64,000 bases of DNA from Flavobacterium pisciphilum (GTDB taxonomy: Bacteria; Bacteroidota; Bacteroidia; Flavobacteriales; Flavobacteriaceae). The notes under the pieces were generated by a model. The model made no database searches and had not been told where the DNA came from. It saw only the letters and a program-made list of their open reading frames with translations. Position 1 is the first letter of the stretch. Every line of letters starts with the position of its first letter. Both the position numbers and the translations under genes were made by a program. The DNA lies in assembly GCF_020905345.1 (NCBI RefSeq), contig NZ_JAJJMO010000001.1:2108001-2172000 (forward strand). Reading direction: 5' to 3'. Shown here piece by piece: positions 16,605-25,034 of the stretch.

Positions 16605-17573
16605 CTATGAAATGTAAATTTCTAAAATAGAAGCTTTTCCATTGAGAATGAACTCATTCATAGCTGCTGGAATCAATACTGTATCTCCTTTTATATATGT
16701 TGATTTATTTCCATTGTATTCTATTTCAAAAGCCCCCTCAATACACATATATACAGTAAAGGTTTCTCCATTTTTACTTACCTCAACCTGACCATCTAAC
16801 GGAATAAAATTTGTGGTAAAATAAGAACAATCAACCACAACATTAGATTCGTTTGGTTTTTTATCATATTTCTTATAAGTATCTACCTTATTATAATTAA
16901 TTGCGTCCAATGCCAAATCTACATGCAATTCTCTTTTATTTCCTTGTGCATCTACTCTATCAAAATCATACAAACGATACGTAATATCTGATGTTTGTTG
17001 AATTTCTGCAACTACTAACCCTGCTCCTATAGCATGAACTGTTCCTGTTTCCAGAAAAAAAACATCTCCTGACTTAACTTTTACATCATCAAGAATAGAG
17101 ACTAATGAATTATTATTTAGATTTTCCAGATATTCTTCTTTACTTGAATCTTCTTTAAAACCAACAATTATCCTTGCATCAGTATCTGCTTGCATAACAT
17201 ACCACATTTCAGTCTTACCGAAAGAACCATGACGTTTCTTTGCTAATTCATCATTAGGATGTACCTGTATCGAAAGATCTTCTCGAGCATCAAGGTATTT
17301 AAAAAGCAATGGAAATTGTTTTCCAAATCGTTCATAAACTTTTGTTCCCAAAATTTCATTTGGCAACTCCTCTATTATAGCTGTAAGCGCTTTTCCTTTC
17401 AGACTTCCGTTTGCAACAACACTAACATCCCCTTCAACGGTGGACAATTCCCAACTTTCGCCAGTAATTTTAGAAGTGATTGGCTTATTAAGAACTGTTT
17501 TTAATTTTTCTCCACCCCAAATTCTATCTTTTAAGATTGGCTCAAACTGTAGAGGATATAACTGTAGACTCAT
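16605..17573 (-). CDS. manA: Mannose-6-phosphate isomerase, class I
   Basis: Type I phosphomannose isomerase of 322 residues, the short Bacteroidota/Firmicute form. Zinc ligands of the cupin are readable as Gln103 and His105 (IQVHPND), Glu122 (GKTEMWY) and His180 (GTVHAIG). The active-site Arg200 is in the ITYRLYDFDR stretch. It interconverts fructose-6-P and mannose-6-P and feeds GDP-mannose and related nucleotide sugars, so it may supply the glycan locus to the right. It lies 62 bases downstream of bcp in a leftward run. Confidence 0.9.
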   Translation of the reverse strand: MSLQLYPLQFEPILKDRIWGGEKLKTVLNKPITSKITGESWELSTVEGDVSVVANGSLKGKALTAIIEELPNEILGTKVYERFGKQFPLLFKYLDAREDLSIQVHPNDELAKKRHGSFGKTEMWYVMQADTDARIIVGFKEDSSKEEYLENLNNNSLVSILDDVKVKSGDVFFLETGTVHAIGAGLVVAEIQQTSDITYRLYDFDRVDAQGNKRELHVDLALDAINYNKVDTYKKYDKKPNESNVVVDCSYFTTNFIPLDGQVEVSKNGETFTVYMCIEGAFEIEYNGNKSTYIKGDTVLIPAAMNEFILNGKASILEIYIS

Positions 17574-17635
17574 CTATATTATTTGTTTTTTATACAAACT
17601 CACTTATCTAATGAAGCTTGTACAATACTATACTT

Positions 17636-18097
17636 TTAAATTGATACTAATTCTTTAATTGCTTCAAGTGCCTTAGGAATATGTTTGGCAGCAACCATAC
17701 TATCATAAATCAGAATTATAACTCCATTTTTATCAACAACATAAGTCACTCTTCCTGGTAGTAATCCAAGCAATCCTGAAGGCACCCCAAAAAGGGTTCT
17801 TATTCTTTTATCGGCATCTGAAAGAAGCACAAAAGGCAAATGGTGTTTATTAGAAAATTTCTGATGAGAATCAACACTATCACTACTTACACCAATTACT
17901 TCGGCTCCCAAAGCCACAAAATCTTCGTATTGATCTCTAAAACTACAGGCCTCTGTTGTACAACCTGGTGTATTATCTTTAGGATAAAAATAAATAACCA
18001 AAGGTTTACGACCAAGCACATCTTTACTTTCAAACACCTCTCCATTAGCATCTTTAGCTATAAAATTCGGGATAATATCTCCTACTTTTAATGACAT
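17636..18097 (-). CDS. bcp: Thioredoxin-dependent peroxiredoxin (BCP/PrxQ type)
   Basis: Peroxiredoxin of 153 residues. The active-site motif PGCTTEACSFRD holds the peroxidatic Cys46 and, five residues on, Cys51 as the likely resolving Cys. This is the BCP/PrxQ spacing (45/50 in E. coli). It reduces hydroperoxides using thioredoxin in the cytoplasm. There is no signal peptide. It starts one base downstream of the queD stop, so the two are co-transcribed and probably translationally linked. Confidence 0.92.
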   Translation of the reverse strand: MSLKVGDIIPNFIAKDANGEVFESKDVLGRKPLVIYFYPKDNTPGCTTEACSFRDQYEDFVALGAEVIGVSSDSVDSHQKFSNKHHLPFVLLSDADKRIRTLFGVPSGLLGLLPGRVTYVVDKNGVIILIYDSMVAAKHIPKALEAIKELVSI

Positions 18098-18098
18098 T

Positions 18099-18509
18099 TT
18101 ATTCTCCTTTATAGGTTACAAAATTACGAGCAGTTTCATATAACACGATTTCTAAATCAAAATCGGGATTTATTTTTTTTCTAATTTTATTCCAAATCAC
18201 CACTGCAATATGCTCTGCAGTTGGATTTAAATCTTGAAATTCAAGTACATCAAGATTAAGATTCTTATGATCAAATGGTAATTCGACTTCTTGATATATA
18301 ATATCTGCCAATATTTTCACATCTATCACAAAACCTGTTTCAGGGTCTACTTCTCCAGTAACACTAACTGTTAAGTCATAATTATGACCATGAAAATTGG
18401 GATTATTACATTTCCCAAAAACGGCATCATTTTTCTCAGCAGTCCAATCTTTTCTATACAGTCGATGGGCAGCATTAAAATGTGCCTTTCTTGATATTGT
18501 TACTCTCAT
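18099..18509 (-). CDS. queD: 6-carboxytetrahydropterin synthase / PTPS family (QueD)
   Basis: Protein of 136 residues with the zinc-binding histidines His15 (FNAAHRL), His40 and His42 (FHGHNY). The catalytic Cys34 is in FGKCNNP and the second catalytic His in LPFDHKNLN. QueD turns 7,8-dihydroneopterin triphosphate into 6-carboxytetrahydropterin for queuosine. Related PTPS enzymes make 6-pyruvoyl-tetrahydropterin instead, and the sequence alone does not settle which. No other queuosine genes are nearby. It is wedged between idi and bcp with spacings of 12 and 1 bases. Confidence 0.85.
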   Translation of the reverse strand: MRVTISRKAHFNAAHRLYRKDWTAEKNDAVFGKCNNPNFHGHNYDLTVSVTGEVDPETGFVIDVKILADIIYQEVELPFDHKNLNLDVLEFQDLNPTAEHIAVVIWNKIRKKINPDFDLEIVLYETARNFVTYKGE

Positions 18510-18521
18510 GTAGGTTTTGGT

Positions 18522-19049
18522 TTAAATTTTATGGTCTTCTAGAAAATGATAGAACTCGTCAAAAATTATCTTGAACCAAACGGTGTAAATTTCTGGATGT
18601 AATTGCATATCTGTCTTTACATCTTCGATTTTCATCCACTTCCAAGCTTCTACTTCTTCTGGATTTATTGTAGGCACTTCATTATAACGTCCAATCATAA
18701 CGTGATCCAGTTCATGCTCTGTCAACCCGTTATCAAAAGGAGCCTTATATATAAAGTGGAAAAGCTCTTTAAGTGGGGTTTTAAATCCCATTTCCTCAAA
18801 CAATCTTCGACTTCCTGCTTCGATATTAGTTTCTCCTTCACGCTGATGACTACAACATGTATTGGTCCAAAGTAATGGAGAATGATATTTATGATGTGCT
18901 CGTTGCTGCAACATAATTTCATTATTATCATTTAAAACAAAAACTGAAAATGCACGATGTAAAACCGCTTTTTCATGAGCTTCCATTTTAGGCATCAAAC
19001 CTATTTGCTCATCATTTTGATTAACTAATATTACGTTTTCTTCTATCAT
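18522..19049 (-). CDS. idi: Isopentenyl-diphosphate delta-isomerase, type 1
   Basis: Nudix-fold isomerase of 175 residues from the ATG at 19049. The catalytic Cys66 lies in WTNTCCSH, the Nudix-like stretch is RRLFEEMGF and the metal/catalytic Glu residues are in EHELDHV (111, 113). It interconverts IPP and DMAPP for isoprenoids such as quinones, carotenoids and undecaprenyl phosphate, the carrier for the glycan locus. An in-frame ATG lies 18 bases upstream; the shorter start fits the family better. It heads the leftward run idi-queD-bcp-manA. Confidence 0.9.
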   Translation of the reverse strand: MIEENVILVNQNDEQIGLMPKMEAHEKAVLHRAFSVFVLNDNNEIMLQQRAHHKYHSPLLWTNTCCSHQREGETNIEAGSRRLFEEMGFKTPLKELFHFIYKAPFDNGLTEHELDHVMIGRYNEVPTINPEEVEAWKWMKIEDVKTDMQLHPEIYTVWFKIIFDEFYHFLEDHKI

Positions 19050-19066
19050 AATTGGTATTAAACACA

Positions 19067-19074
19067 CAAAAATA
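19067..19074 (-). promoter_or_regulatory. Candidate -7 box (TATTTTTG) for the idi operon
   Basis: TATTTTTG on the minus strand fits TAnnTTTG, 17 bases upstream of the idi ATG. No matching -33 was seen. Confidence 0.35.
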
Positions 19075-19337
19075 CGAAAAAAGAAATTGCTTTAAAGCCT
19101 AGAAAAAGTTTGTGAAAAGTTTAACGAGCCTTACATTCACTAAAATTCTAACTTTATATCATGATTATGAACACATTAAAGACCTGCAAGCAGTAGTCTT
19201 TCATTTTAAAACTAAAATTACATTTTATACGTAAATAACAATAGTTAAAACTTACTTAAATACACATTCATTTGTAAAGTACACGACAATTTAACTATTA
19301 GATACATCTTACTTTTACAGTACAAAATCAATTAATT

Positions 19338-19898
19338 ATGAAAACAAGAGCCCAATACTTAAGCTTACTATTTTTGCTGCCATTATTTGTCTTTCAAGCC
19401 TGTGGACAGAACAAAAAAGAGCAATATACATCAGTAAAAACAAATCCTATGGAAAATAAAATCAGTAAACCTGATAATCCGTACTACTCAAATACTGACA
19501 CTACAAAACTAAACCTTACGGATGCACAATGGAAAAAAGTACTTCCTGATGATGTTTATGCTGTAATGAGAAAAGCCGATACTGAAAGACCTTTTACAGG
19601 AAAATATTGGAAGACCGATGAAAAAGGAACTTATTATTGCGCTTCATGTGGAAACAAACTTTTTCGATCAGGCGCTAAATTCGCAAGTAGCTGTGGTTGG
19701 CCAAGTTTTTTTGAGCAAGAAAACAAAAAAAGTGTAACATACAAACAAGACAACTCTATAGGGATGGAAAGAACTGAGGTACTTTGCGGGAGATGCGGTG
19801 GACATTTAGGACATCTATTTGATGATGGACCACCACCAACTGGAAAAAGATATTGCATGAACTCTATTGCCCTTGATTTTATACCTGATAATAAATAA
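19338..19898 (+). CDS. msrB: Peptide-methionine (R)-S-oxide reductase, exported lipoprotein form
   Basis: Protein of 186 residues with an N-terminal lipoprotein signal (lipobox FQAC, Cys22), a linker and a full MsrB domain (about 58-186). The structural zinc site is Cys101/Cys104 (YYCASCG) and Cys150/Cys153 (VLCGRCG). Catalytic Cys173 is in RYCMNS and Cys119 in SSCGWPSF is the likely resolving residue. It reduces the R-epimer of methionine sulfoxide in proteins. The signal places it outside the cytoplasm. The msrA gene follows after four bases, so both epimers can be repaired in the envelope. Confidence 0.92.
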   Translation: MKTRAQYLSLLFLLPLFVFQACGQNKKEQYTSVKTNPMENKISKPDNPYYSNTDTTKLNLTDAQWKKVLPDDVYAVMRKADTERPFTGKYWKTDEKGTYYCASCGNKLFRSGAKFASSCGWPSFFEQENKKSVTYKQDNSIGMERTEVLCGRCGGHLGHLFDDGPPPTGKRYCMNSIALDFIPDNK

Positions 19899-19902
19899 TA
19901 CT

Positions 19903-20511
19903 ATGAAAAATACAATTTTAATTAGTCTTTTAATCCTATCATTTAATGGATTTGGGCAAGCAAAAAAACAACCCAATTACGACACTATCACACTTGGTGG
20001 AGGATGTTATTGGTGCGTAGAAGCAGTTTACGAAAATTTGAATGGAGTAAAATCTGTCGTGTCAGGTTTTTCGGGAGGAAAAACAACGAATCCAAGCTAT
20101 GAAGAAGTATCGACTGGAAGAACTGGATTTGCTGAAGTGGTCCAAATTACATACGATAAAAACATAACAAATCTTGATGAAATATTTAAAGTCTTTTTTA
20201 CTGTACATGATCCCACAACCTTAAACAGACAAGGTGCTGATGTAGGCAGCCAATATCGTTCCGTAATTTTTTACAAAAATGAAGAACAAAAAAATGCAGC
20301 AAAAAACATTATAAACGCATTAACAAAAGCAAACATATACAACACTCCCATAGTAACCGCTGTAGAACCATTTACTAAATTCTATAAAGCCGAGGACTAT
20401 CATCAAAATTATTATGACAATAATAAAAATCAACCCTATTGCAAAATGGTAATCCAACCAAAAATAGAAAAGTTTGAAAAAGTCTTTAAAGACAAATTAA
20501 AAAAGAAATAA
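19903..20511 (+). CDS. msrA: Peptide-methionine (S)-S-oxide reductase, exported
   Basis: Protein of 202 residues starting MKNTILISLLILSFNGFGQA, a Sec signal peptide. The active site GGGCYWCVEAVYE has catalytic Cys35 and Glu40; Tyr replaces the usual Phe of GCFWC, a common variant. The DPTTLNRQGADVGSQYRS segment is standard MsrA, and a C-terminal Cys in QPYCKM can serve as the resolving residue. The start at 19903 is chosen over an upstream in-frame ATG inside msrB because the signal peptide begins there. It forms an operon with msrB and is closed by a terminator. Confidence 0.92.
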   Translation: MKNTILISLLILSFNGFGQAKKQPNYDTITLGGGCYWCVEAVYENLNGVKSVVSGFSGGKTTNPSYEEVSTGRTGFAEVVQITYDKNITNLDEIFKVFFTVHDPTTLNRQGADVGSQYRSVIFYKNEEQKNAAKNIINALTKANIYNTPIVTAVEPFTKFYKAEDYHQNYYDNNKNQPYCKMVIQPKIEKFEKVFKDKLKKK

Positions 20512-20524
20512 TTATTAATTCACT

Positions 20525-20556
20525 AGGCCACTTGTTTTATAAGTGGCTTTTTTATT
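20525..20556 (+). terminator. Rho-independent terminator after msrA
   Basis: Stem GCCACTT/AAGTGGC with a seven-base loop followed by a T-rich tail, 16 bases past the msrA stop. Confidence 0.8.
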
Positions 20557-20633
20557 TTAAAAATCAAAGGCATTTTTTTTGTAATTTGCATCAATCTACA
20601 AGGGCCTTAACCTTTTAACTAAACCAAGAAGAA

Positions 20634-22052
20634 ATGAAGCATACACTCCTATCTCTTTTATTCTTATTGTTTTTTAACCAAAATAATGCTCAGGAAAATT
20701 TACCTACTGATTACCTTTCAAAAGAATTCCACAAAGACAGAAGAGATACTTTTAGAAATTTAATGCCTATAAATTCTGTAGCCATAATCTTTTCCTATCC
20801 CGAGAGGAAGTTTTCTAGAGATATTAATTATAATTTTCATCAAAATCCTGATTTATATTACTTAAGCGGTTATAAAGAGCCTGATGCTGTTTTATTACTC
20901 TTTAAAGAAACACAAGGAAGTGGCGAAACTATTTATAATGAATTGCTTTTTGTTAGAGAAAGAAATGCAGCTCATGAAATGTGGACTGGAAGACGCTTAG
21001 GCATTGATGGAGCAAAATCTAAATTAGGATTCCCGACTGTTTATAACGGAAAAGACTTTAAAGATTTTGATATCGACTTTAAAAAATTTGACAAACTAAT
21101 TTATGATAAAATTCCAACCGACATTGAAAAAGACGCAAGTGGCTTTGATCTTTTTGGGTTGCTACAAGCTTTTAAAACAAAAGCATCAATTATTAATGAA
21201 GATATAACCTCTTTACTATTATTTGAAAATATCACGGCAACACTTCGAGAAATAAAAACTCCTGAAGAAATTAATTTAATGCGTAAATCTGTTAAACTTT
21301 CCTGCATTGCACACAATGAAGTCATGAAAGCTATTACTCCTGACATGAGCGAAAATGAAGCTGAAGGAATTCACGCTTATATTCACCGAAAATACGGAGC
21401 CGAAGGTGAAGGATACCCTCCAATTGTGGGAGCAGGAGCAAATGGATGCATTTTACACTATAACGAAAATAATAGCATCAAAATCGACAATCAATTGTTA
21501 TTAATGGATGTAGGATCTGAGTATCATGGATACTCTGCTGATGTTACCCGAACTATTCCTGCTAACGGGAAATTTACTGAAGAACAAAAAGCCATTTATC
21601 AATTGGTTTATGATGCCCAAGAAGAAGTTTTTAAAATTTGCAAAGAGGGAACTCCCCTAGCCGATTTAAACAAAAAAGCTACAGAAGTTCTAGCAAAAGG
21701 TTTACTACAACTAGGAATTATCAAAGAACTGAAGGAAGTAAAAACTTATTACCCACACGGATGTTCTCATTTCTTAGGCCTAGATGTCCACGACAAAGGC
21801 AATTACAGTGGATCTACAAGTCTCCTTAAAGAAAATATGATTATTACAGTTGAACCAGGAATTTACATTCCTGCAAATAGTAAGTGTGACAAAAAATGGT
21901 GGAATATTGGTGTGCGCATAGAAGATGACATTCTTATAAAAAAAGACTCTTACGAAAACCTATCTATAGATTCCCCTAGAAAATGGCAAGATATTGAAAG
22001 ACTAGCTTCTCAAAAAAGCAAATTCAACGAAATCAACTTACAAAAACTATAA
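20634..22052 (+). CDS. Exported M24 family aminopeptidase P-like metallopeptidase
   Basis: Protein of 472 residues: signal peptide (about 1-19, ending NNAQ), aminopeptidase P N-terminal domain (about 25-200) and M24 'pita-bread' domain (about 205-455). The five metal ligands are all present: Asp292, Asp303 (YSADVTRT), His379 (HGCSHFLGLD), Glu407 (TVEPGIYI) and Glu430 (RIEDDIL). The enzyme should remove an N-terminal residue preceding proline. It is exported, unlike E. coli PepP, and so probably trims peptides in the periplasm. It is 49 bases from the next gene, which may be co-transcribed. Confidence 0.88.
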   Translation: MKHTLLSLLFLLFFNQNNAQENLPTDYLSKEFHKDRRDTFRNLMPINSVAIIFSYPERKFSRDINYNFHQNPDLYYLSGYKEPDAVLLLFKETQGSGETIYNELLFVRERNAAHEMWTGRRLGIDGAKSKLGFPTVYNGKDFKDFDIDFKKFDKLIYDKIPTDIEKDASGFDLFGLLQAFKTKASIINEDITSLLLFENITATLREIKTPEEINLMRKSVKLSCIAHNEVMKAITPDMSENEAEGIHAYIHRKYGAEGEGYPPIVGAGANGCILHYNENNSIKIDNQLLLMDVGSEYHGYSADVTRTIPANGKFTEEQKAIYQLVYDAQEEVFKICKEGTPLADLNKKATEVLAKGLLQLGIIKELKEVKTYYPHGCSHFLGLDVHDKGNYSGSTSLLKENMIITVEPGIYIPANSKCDKKWWNIGVRIEDDILIKKDSYENLSIDSPRKWQDIERLASQKSKFNEINLQKL

Positions 22053-22101
22053 CCAAAAACATCTTCCCTCATTAGCATTTTACAGCTACAATTAAATAAA
22101 A

Positions 22102-23061
22102 ATGAAAGCATTAACTTTTTCTACTTTTGGCAATTCTGATGTACTTGAATACATTGATATTCCTAATCCACAATTAAAAAACGATGAGATCTTAGTCGAA
22201 ATGAAAGCAATTGGGCTAAACTTTGCCGATGTATATCGCCGAAAAGGAAATTATCACCTTAAAGGAAACCCTCCTTTTATAGCGGGTTACGAAGGTTCTG
22301 GAGTTGTCGTAAACACAAATAATCATTCCGAATTCAAAATTGGAGACAGAGTTGCTTTTGCTGACGTTCCTTTTGCAAATGCAGAACTTGTTGCTGTCAA
22401 TATAAATCATGTAATTCCGTTACCTGAAGCAATTGATTTTAAAACCGGTGCTTCTATTCTACTACAAGGACTAACAGCACATTACCTAGCCACTGATAGT
22501 CACAAAACATTAAAAGGTGAAACTGTAATCATTCATGCTGTAGCTGGTGGAGTTGGACAATTCTTAACTCAAATAAGCAAACTTTTGGGTGCAGCTGTAA
22601 TTGGTTTGACCTCATCTATCGATAAAGCAAAAGTTGCTATTGAACAAGGAGCAGACCATGTCTTTTTATACAACGACGACTGGAAGACTTCAATACTTAA
22701 TATTATACCAACTGGTGCAGATGTCGTTTACGACAGCATCGGAAGCACTTTAAATGAGAGTTTCGAAGTAACCAAAAACTGTGGTCAAGTAGTATTTTTT
22801 GGAATGGCTGGTGGAGATCCAGAGTTTGTAGATCCAAGAATGCTCATGGATACTTCTAAAACTCTAACTGGCGGAGATTTATGGAGCTACCTAACCACTA
22901 GAGAAGAAAGAATAAAAAGAGCCAATCAGCTATTCACATGGATTACTGAAGGTAAAATTTCACTTTCAGAACCAACTTCTTTTAGACTATCTGACGGAAA
23001 ACAAGCACATGACTACCTTGAGAGCCGAAAAAGTACTGGAAAAATAATTCTGGTTCCATAA
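22102..23061 (+). CDS. Zinc-free MDR family oxidoreductase (NADPH:quinone reductase-like)
   Basis: Medium-chain dehydrogenase/reductase of 319 residues. The N-terminal GroES-like domain holds the GLNFADVYRRKGNY stretch and PPFIAGYEGSGVV. The nucleotide-binding motif AVAGGVGQF follows at about residue 148. The cysteines and histidines of zinc alcohol dehydrogenases are missing, which fits the quinone oxidoreductase branch. It should use NAD(P)H to reduce quinones or enones in the cytoplasm. The true substrate is unknown. A shared terminator separates it from the converging gene on the right. Confidence 0.82.
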   Translation: MKALTFSTFGNSDVLEYIDIPNPQLKNDEILVEMKAIGLNFADVYRRKGNYHLKGNPPFIAGYEGSGVVVNTNNHSEFKIGDRVAFADVPFANAELVAVNINHVIPLPEAIDFKTGASILLQGLTAHYLATDSHKTLKGETVIIHAVAGGVGQFLTQISKLLGAAVIGLTSSIDKAKVAIEQGADHVFLYNDDWKTSILNIIPTGADVVYDSIGSTLNESFEVTKNCGQVVFFGMAGGDPEFVDPRMLMDTSKTLTGGDLWSYLTTREERIKRANQLFTWITEGKISLSEPTSFRLSDGKQAHDYLESRKSTGKIILVP

Positions 23062-23071
23062 TTACACCTCA

Positions 23072-23104
23072 ATAAAAAACCGCTTTATAAAGCGGTTTTT
23101 TATT
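23072..23104. terminator. Bidirectional terminator between converging genes
   Basis: A perfect palindrome AAAAAACCGCTTTATAAAGC followed by GGTTTTTT (23074-23101). T runs lie on both strands, so it can end both the MDR gene and the leftward gene at 23105. Confidence 0.85.
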
Positions 23105-24184
23105 TTATAATTTATCAATTCCCATTTCAACAATTTCCGATAACTCTAAAATCCTTGAGACTTCGTTTTTGTTAGCAATAAAAAACAAATAACTATCTCC
23201 TTTTGTATCATAACTCATAAGCTCTAAATTTTGTTTAGCCAATTCTGTTTGGATATAAGGAAACAAATCATGACTATACGTCTCTTCTGGATATTCAAAA
23301 CTGAAATCCTCACCAAGCATTTCAGACACAAACCATTTGGCATCTTCAGGATCAAATTTCCAATCACTATGCCAACAATTTACTCCTTCAAAAAAATCAA
23401 ATTCATCTTCACAATCATACTCATCTTCTTCATTTCCAAAATTATCAAAAAGAATCTGAGACTGATTTTCAAGCAGTTCTTCATCAATATCCCCCCTAGA
23501 AATTAACATCAAGAATTCTTTAAAATCCCCAACAGCAACCTCGTCAAGCATCAAGTTTTCTGAAGATGGCAAAACAACACTTTTAGGCAATTCAATATTC
23601 ATATATTGACAAATCCCCTGTAAAATGGTTTCAAAGTTTTTAAATCCTATTCTTTGAATTTCATTTTTAGGATTTGCCATATCAACACTCTCAGAATCCA
23701 ATAACCCTCTTGTATAATCAAAAAAATAATTATTTGTATACAACATTTTAAAATCATTTGTTTCAAGACTATTGGTACAACAAAAGAAAATAATAAAATT
23801 ATGCAGTATATGCTTCAGATGTTTTTTCATTTCTGGCGTTGGCTCAGAATAAAATTGAATATGAATATAATCGTACTCTAATTCAGCCTGCATACTTTCC
23901 TCAGAAAGCACTCCAATATCAACTTTTTTGTACAATTCATTTAAAACTTCGTATGCATTATTAAAACCGCTTTTCTTAATTTCACCCCTCCCTTCTTCAT
24001 GATCGAATGAACTTGGAAACGAATAAAACTTAACAGAAACAGTATCATGAACTCCTTTCATTTTAAAATCAACACTACTTACCTCATTATATAAATAAGA
24101 GTAAATTGAATTTATAACATCAAAAGAGACTATTGATTTTGGGTCGTTATTTCTATTAAAAAAATTAGAAAAAAAATCTTTCAT
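23105..24184 (-). CDS. Acidic protein of unknown function beside a SUKH gene
   Basis: Protein of 359 residues with no signal peptide and no membrane segment. It is strongly acidic, notably the stretch about 250-285 (EEDEYDCEDEFDFFEG). The last 90 residues (KFDPEDAKWFVSEMLGED onward, then YDTKGDSYLFFIANK) look like a compact alpha/beta domain. I do not recognise the family. It lies 40 bases downstream of the SUKH-family gene, in the same direction, so the two probably form an operon. This pairing and acidity are typical of immunity or antitoxin-type proteins, but no toxin gene is near, so that role is only a suggestion. Confidence 0.65.
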   Translation of the reverse strand: MKDFFSNFFNRNNDPKSIVSFDVINSIYSYLYNEVSSVDFKMKGVHDTVSVKFYSFPSSFDHEEGRGEIKKSGFNNAYEVLNELYKKVDIGVLSEESMQAELEYDYIHIQFYSEPTPEMKKHLKHILHNFIIFFCCTNSLETNDFKMLYTNNYFFDYTRGLLDSESVDMANPKNEIQRIGFKNFETILQGICQYMNIELPKSVVLPSSENLMLDEVAVGDFKEFLMLISRGDIDEELLENQSQILFDNFGNEEDEYDCEDEFDFFEGVNCWHSDWKFDPEDAKWFVSEMLGEDFSFEYPEETYSHDLFPYIQTELAKQNLELMSYDTKGDSYLFFIANKNEVSRILELSEIVEMGIDKL

Positions 24185-24224
24185 CGAATTTATTATATAT
24201 TTTAATTATTAAAGCTTGCAGTTA

Positions 24225-24923
24225 TTATTCCTTCGAATATTCAAAACTAAGATCCATTTTATCAAATGGGATAACTTCATTTAATAACTGTTTTAATTCA
24301 ATATCCGTTAATAATCCTCTTTTAGCTTCTTTGGCTCTTGGTAATACAATTTCATAGTCAATGATTTCTCGACTGAATACATTTTGCAAAACATCATTTT
24401 GCTTATTTGTCAGGTATTTTTTATGAGTTTTAAGAACCCTTTCTAGATTATCCCTAAATGCTTCATCAGTTACATTGTTATAAACATCTTGATCAGACAT
24501 ATCAACTAGAAGCATTCTAAAAATAAAATCCTGTAAGTTCTTTGCAAGATAATTTACCTCATTTGCATCATGCCAAACGAAAACAATAGGCATATCACCA
24601 TTACTTTCTTCACTCAAAAAGAAACAATAATGATCTCCTGCACCACTCTGACCGAAAGGTATAAATTTGAATTCTTCTTTTATTTGACGATAATCTTCTG
24701 GATCCAAAAGCTCTTCTATCGCCTCATTGACATCTTTTGTATTGAGCAATTCAAAATCATAAGAATGCAATAACAAAGGAGGATTTTCTTTTAATTTTGG
24801 ATAAACTGTAGTGTACCAATTGGGGCCATACTCTCCAACATTAAGCATTTCTCCCAAAGAGAGTTCTTTATAGATAGCTGGATATACGAATCCATATTTT
24901 GTTTCAACATCTAATAGTGTCAT
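24225..24923 (-). CDS. SMI1/KNR4 (SUKH) family protein, putative immunity protein
   Basis: Protein of 232 residues. The N-terminal 135 residues fit the SUKH fold: an opening helix with YGFVYPAIYKELS, a central PFGQSGAGDHYCFFLSE stretch (aromatic-rich strands) and the closing strand/helix PIVFVWHDANEVNYLAKNLQ then DFIFRMLL. SUKH proteins often neutralise nucleases or other toxins of contact-dependent and polymorphic toxin systems. The C-terminal 95 residues are charged and helical. It is co-directional with the acidic gene downstream. No toxin or Rhs/VgrG gene is in the window, so it would be an orphan immunity gene or a housekeeping member. Confidence 0.75.
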   Translation of the reverse strand: MTLLDVETKYGFVYPAIYKELSLGEMLNVGEYGPNWYTTVYPKLKENPPLLLHSYDFELLNTKDVNEAIEELLDPEDYRQIKEEFKFIPFGQSGAGDHYCFFLSEESNGDMPIVFVWHDANEVNYLAKNLQDFIFRMLLVDMSDQDVYNNVTDEAFRDNLERVLKTHKKYLTNKQNDVLQNVFSREIIDYEIVLPRAKEAKRGLLTDIELKQLLNEVIPFDKMDLSFEYSKE

Positions 24924-25034
24924 GATATATATTTAATAAATTGCTAGTGATTAAGCTGTATTCTAGAATTACAACCACTCACTTAAAGCAACTAAAATAA
25001 CACTATTTTTACTGCAATAAAAAGTCTAAATAAA

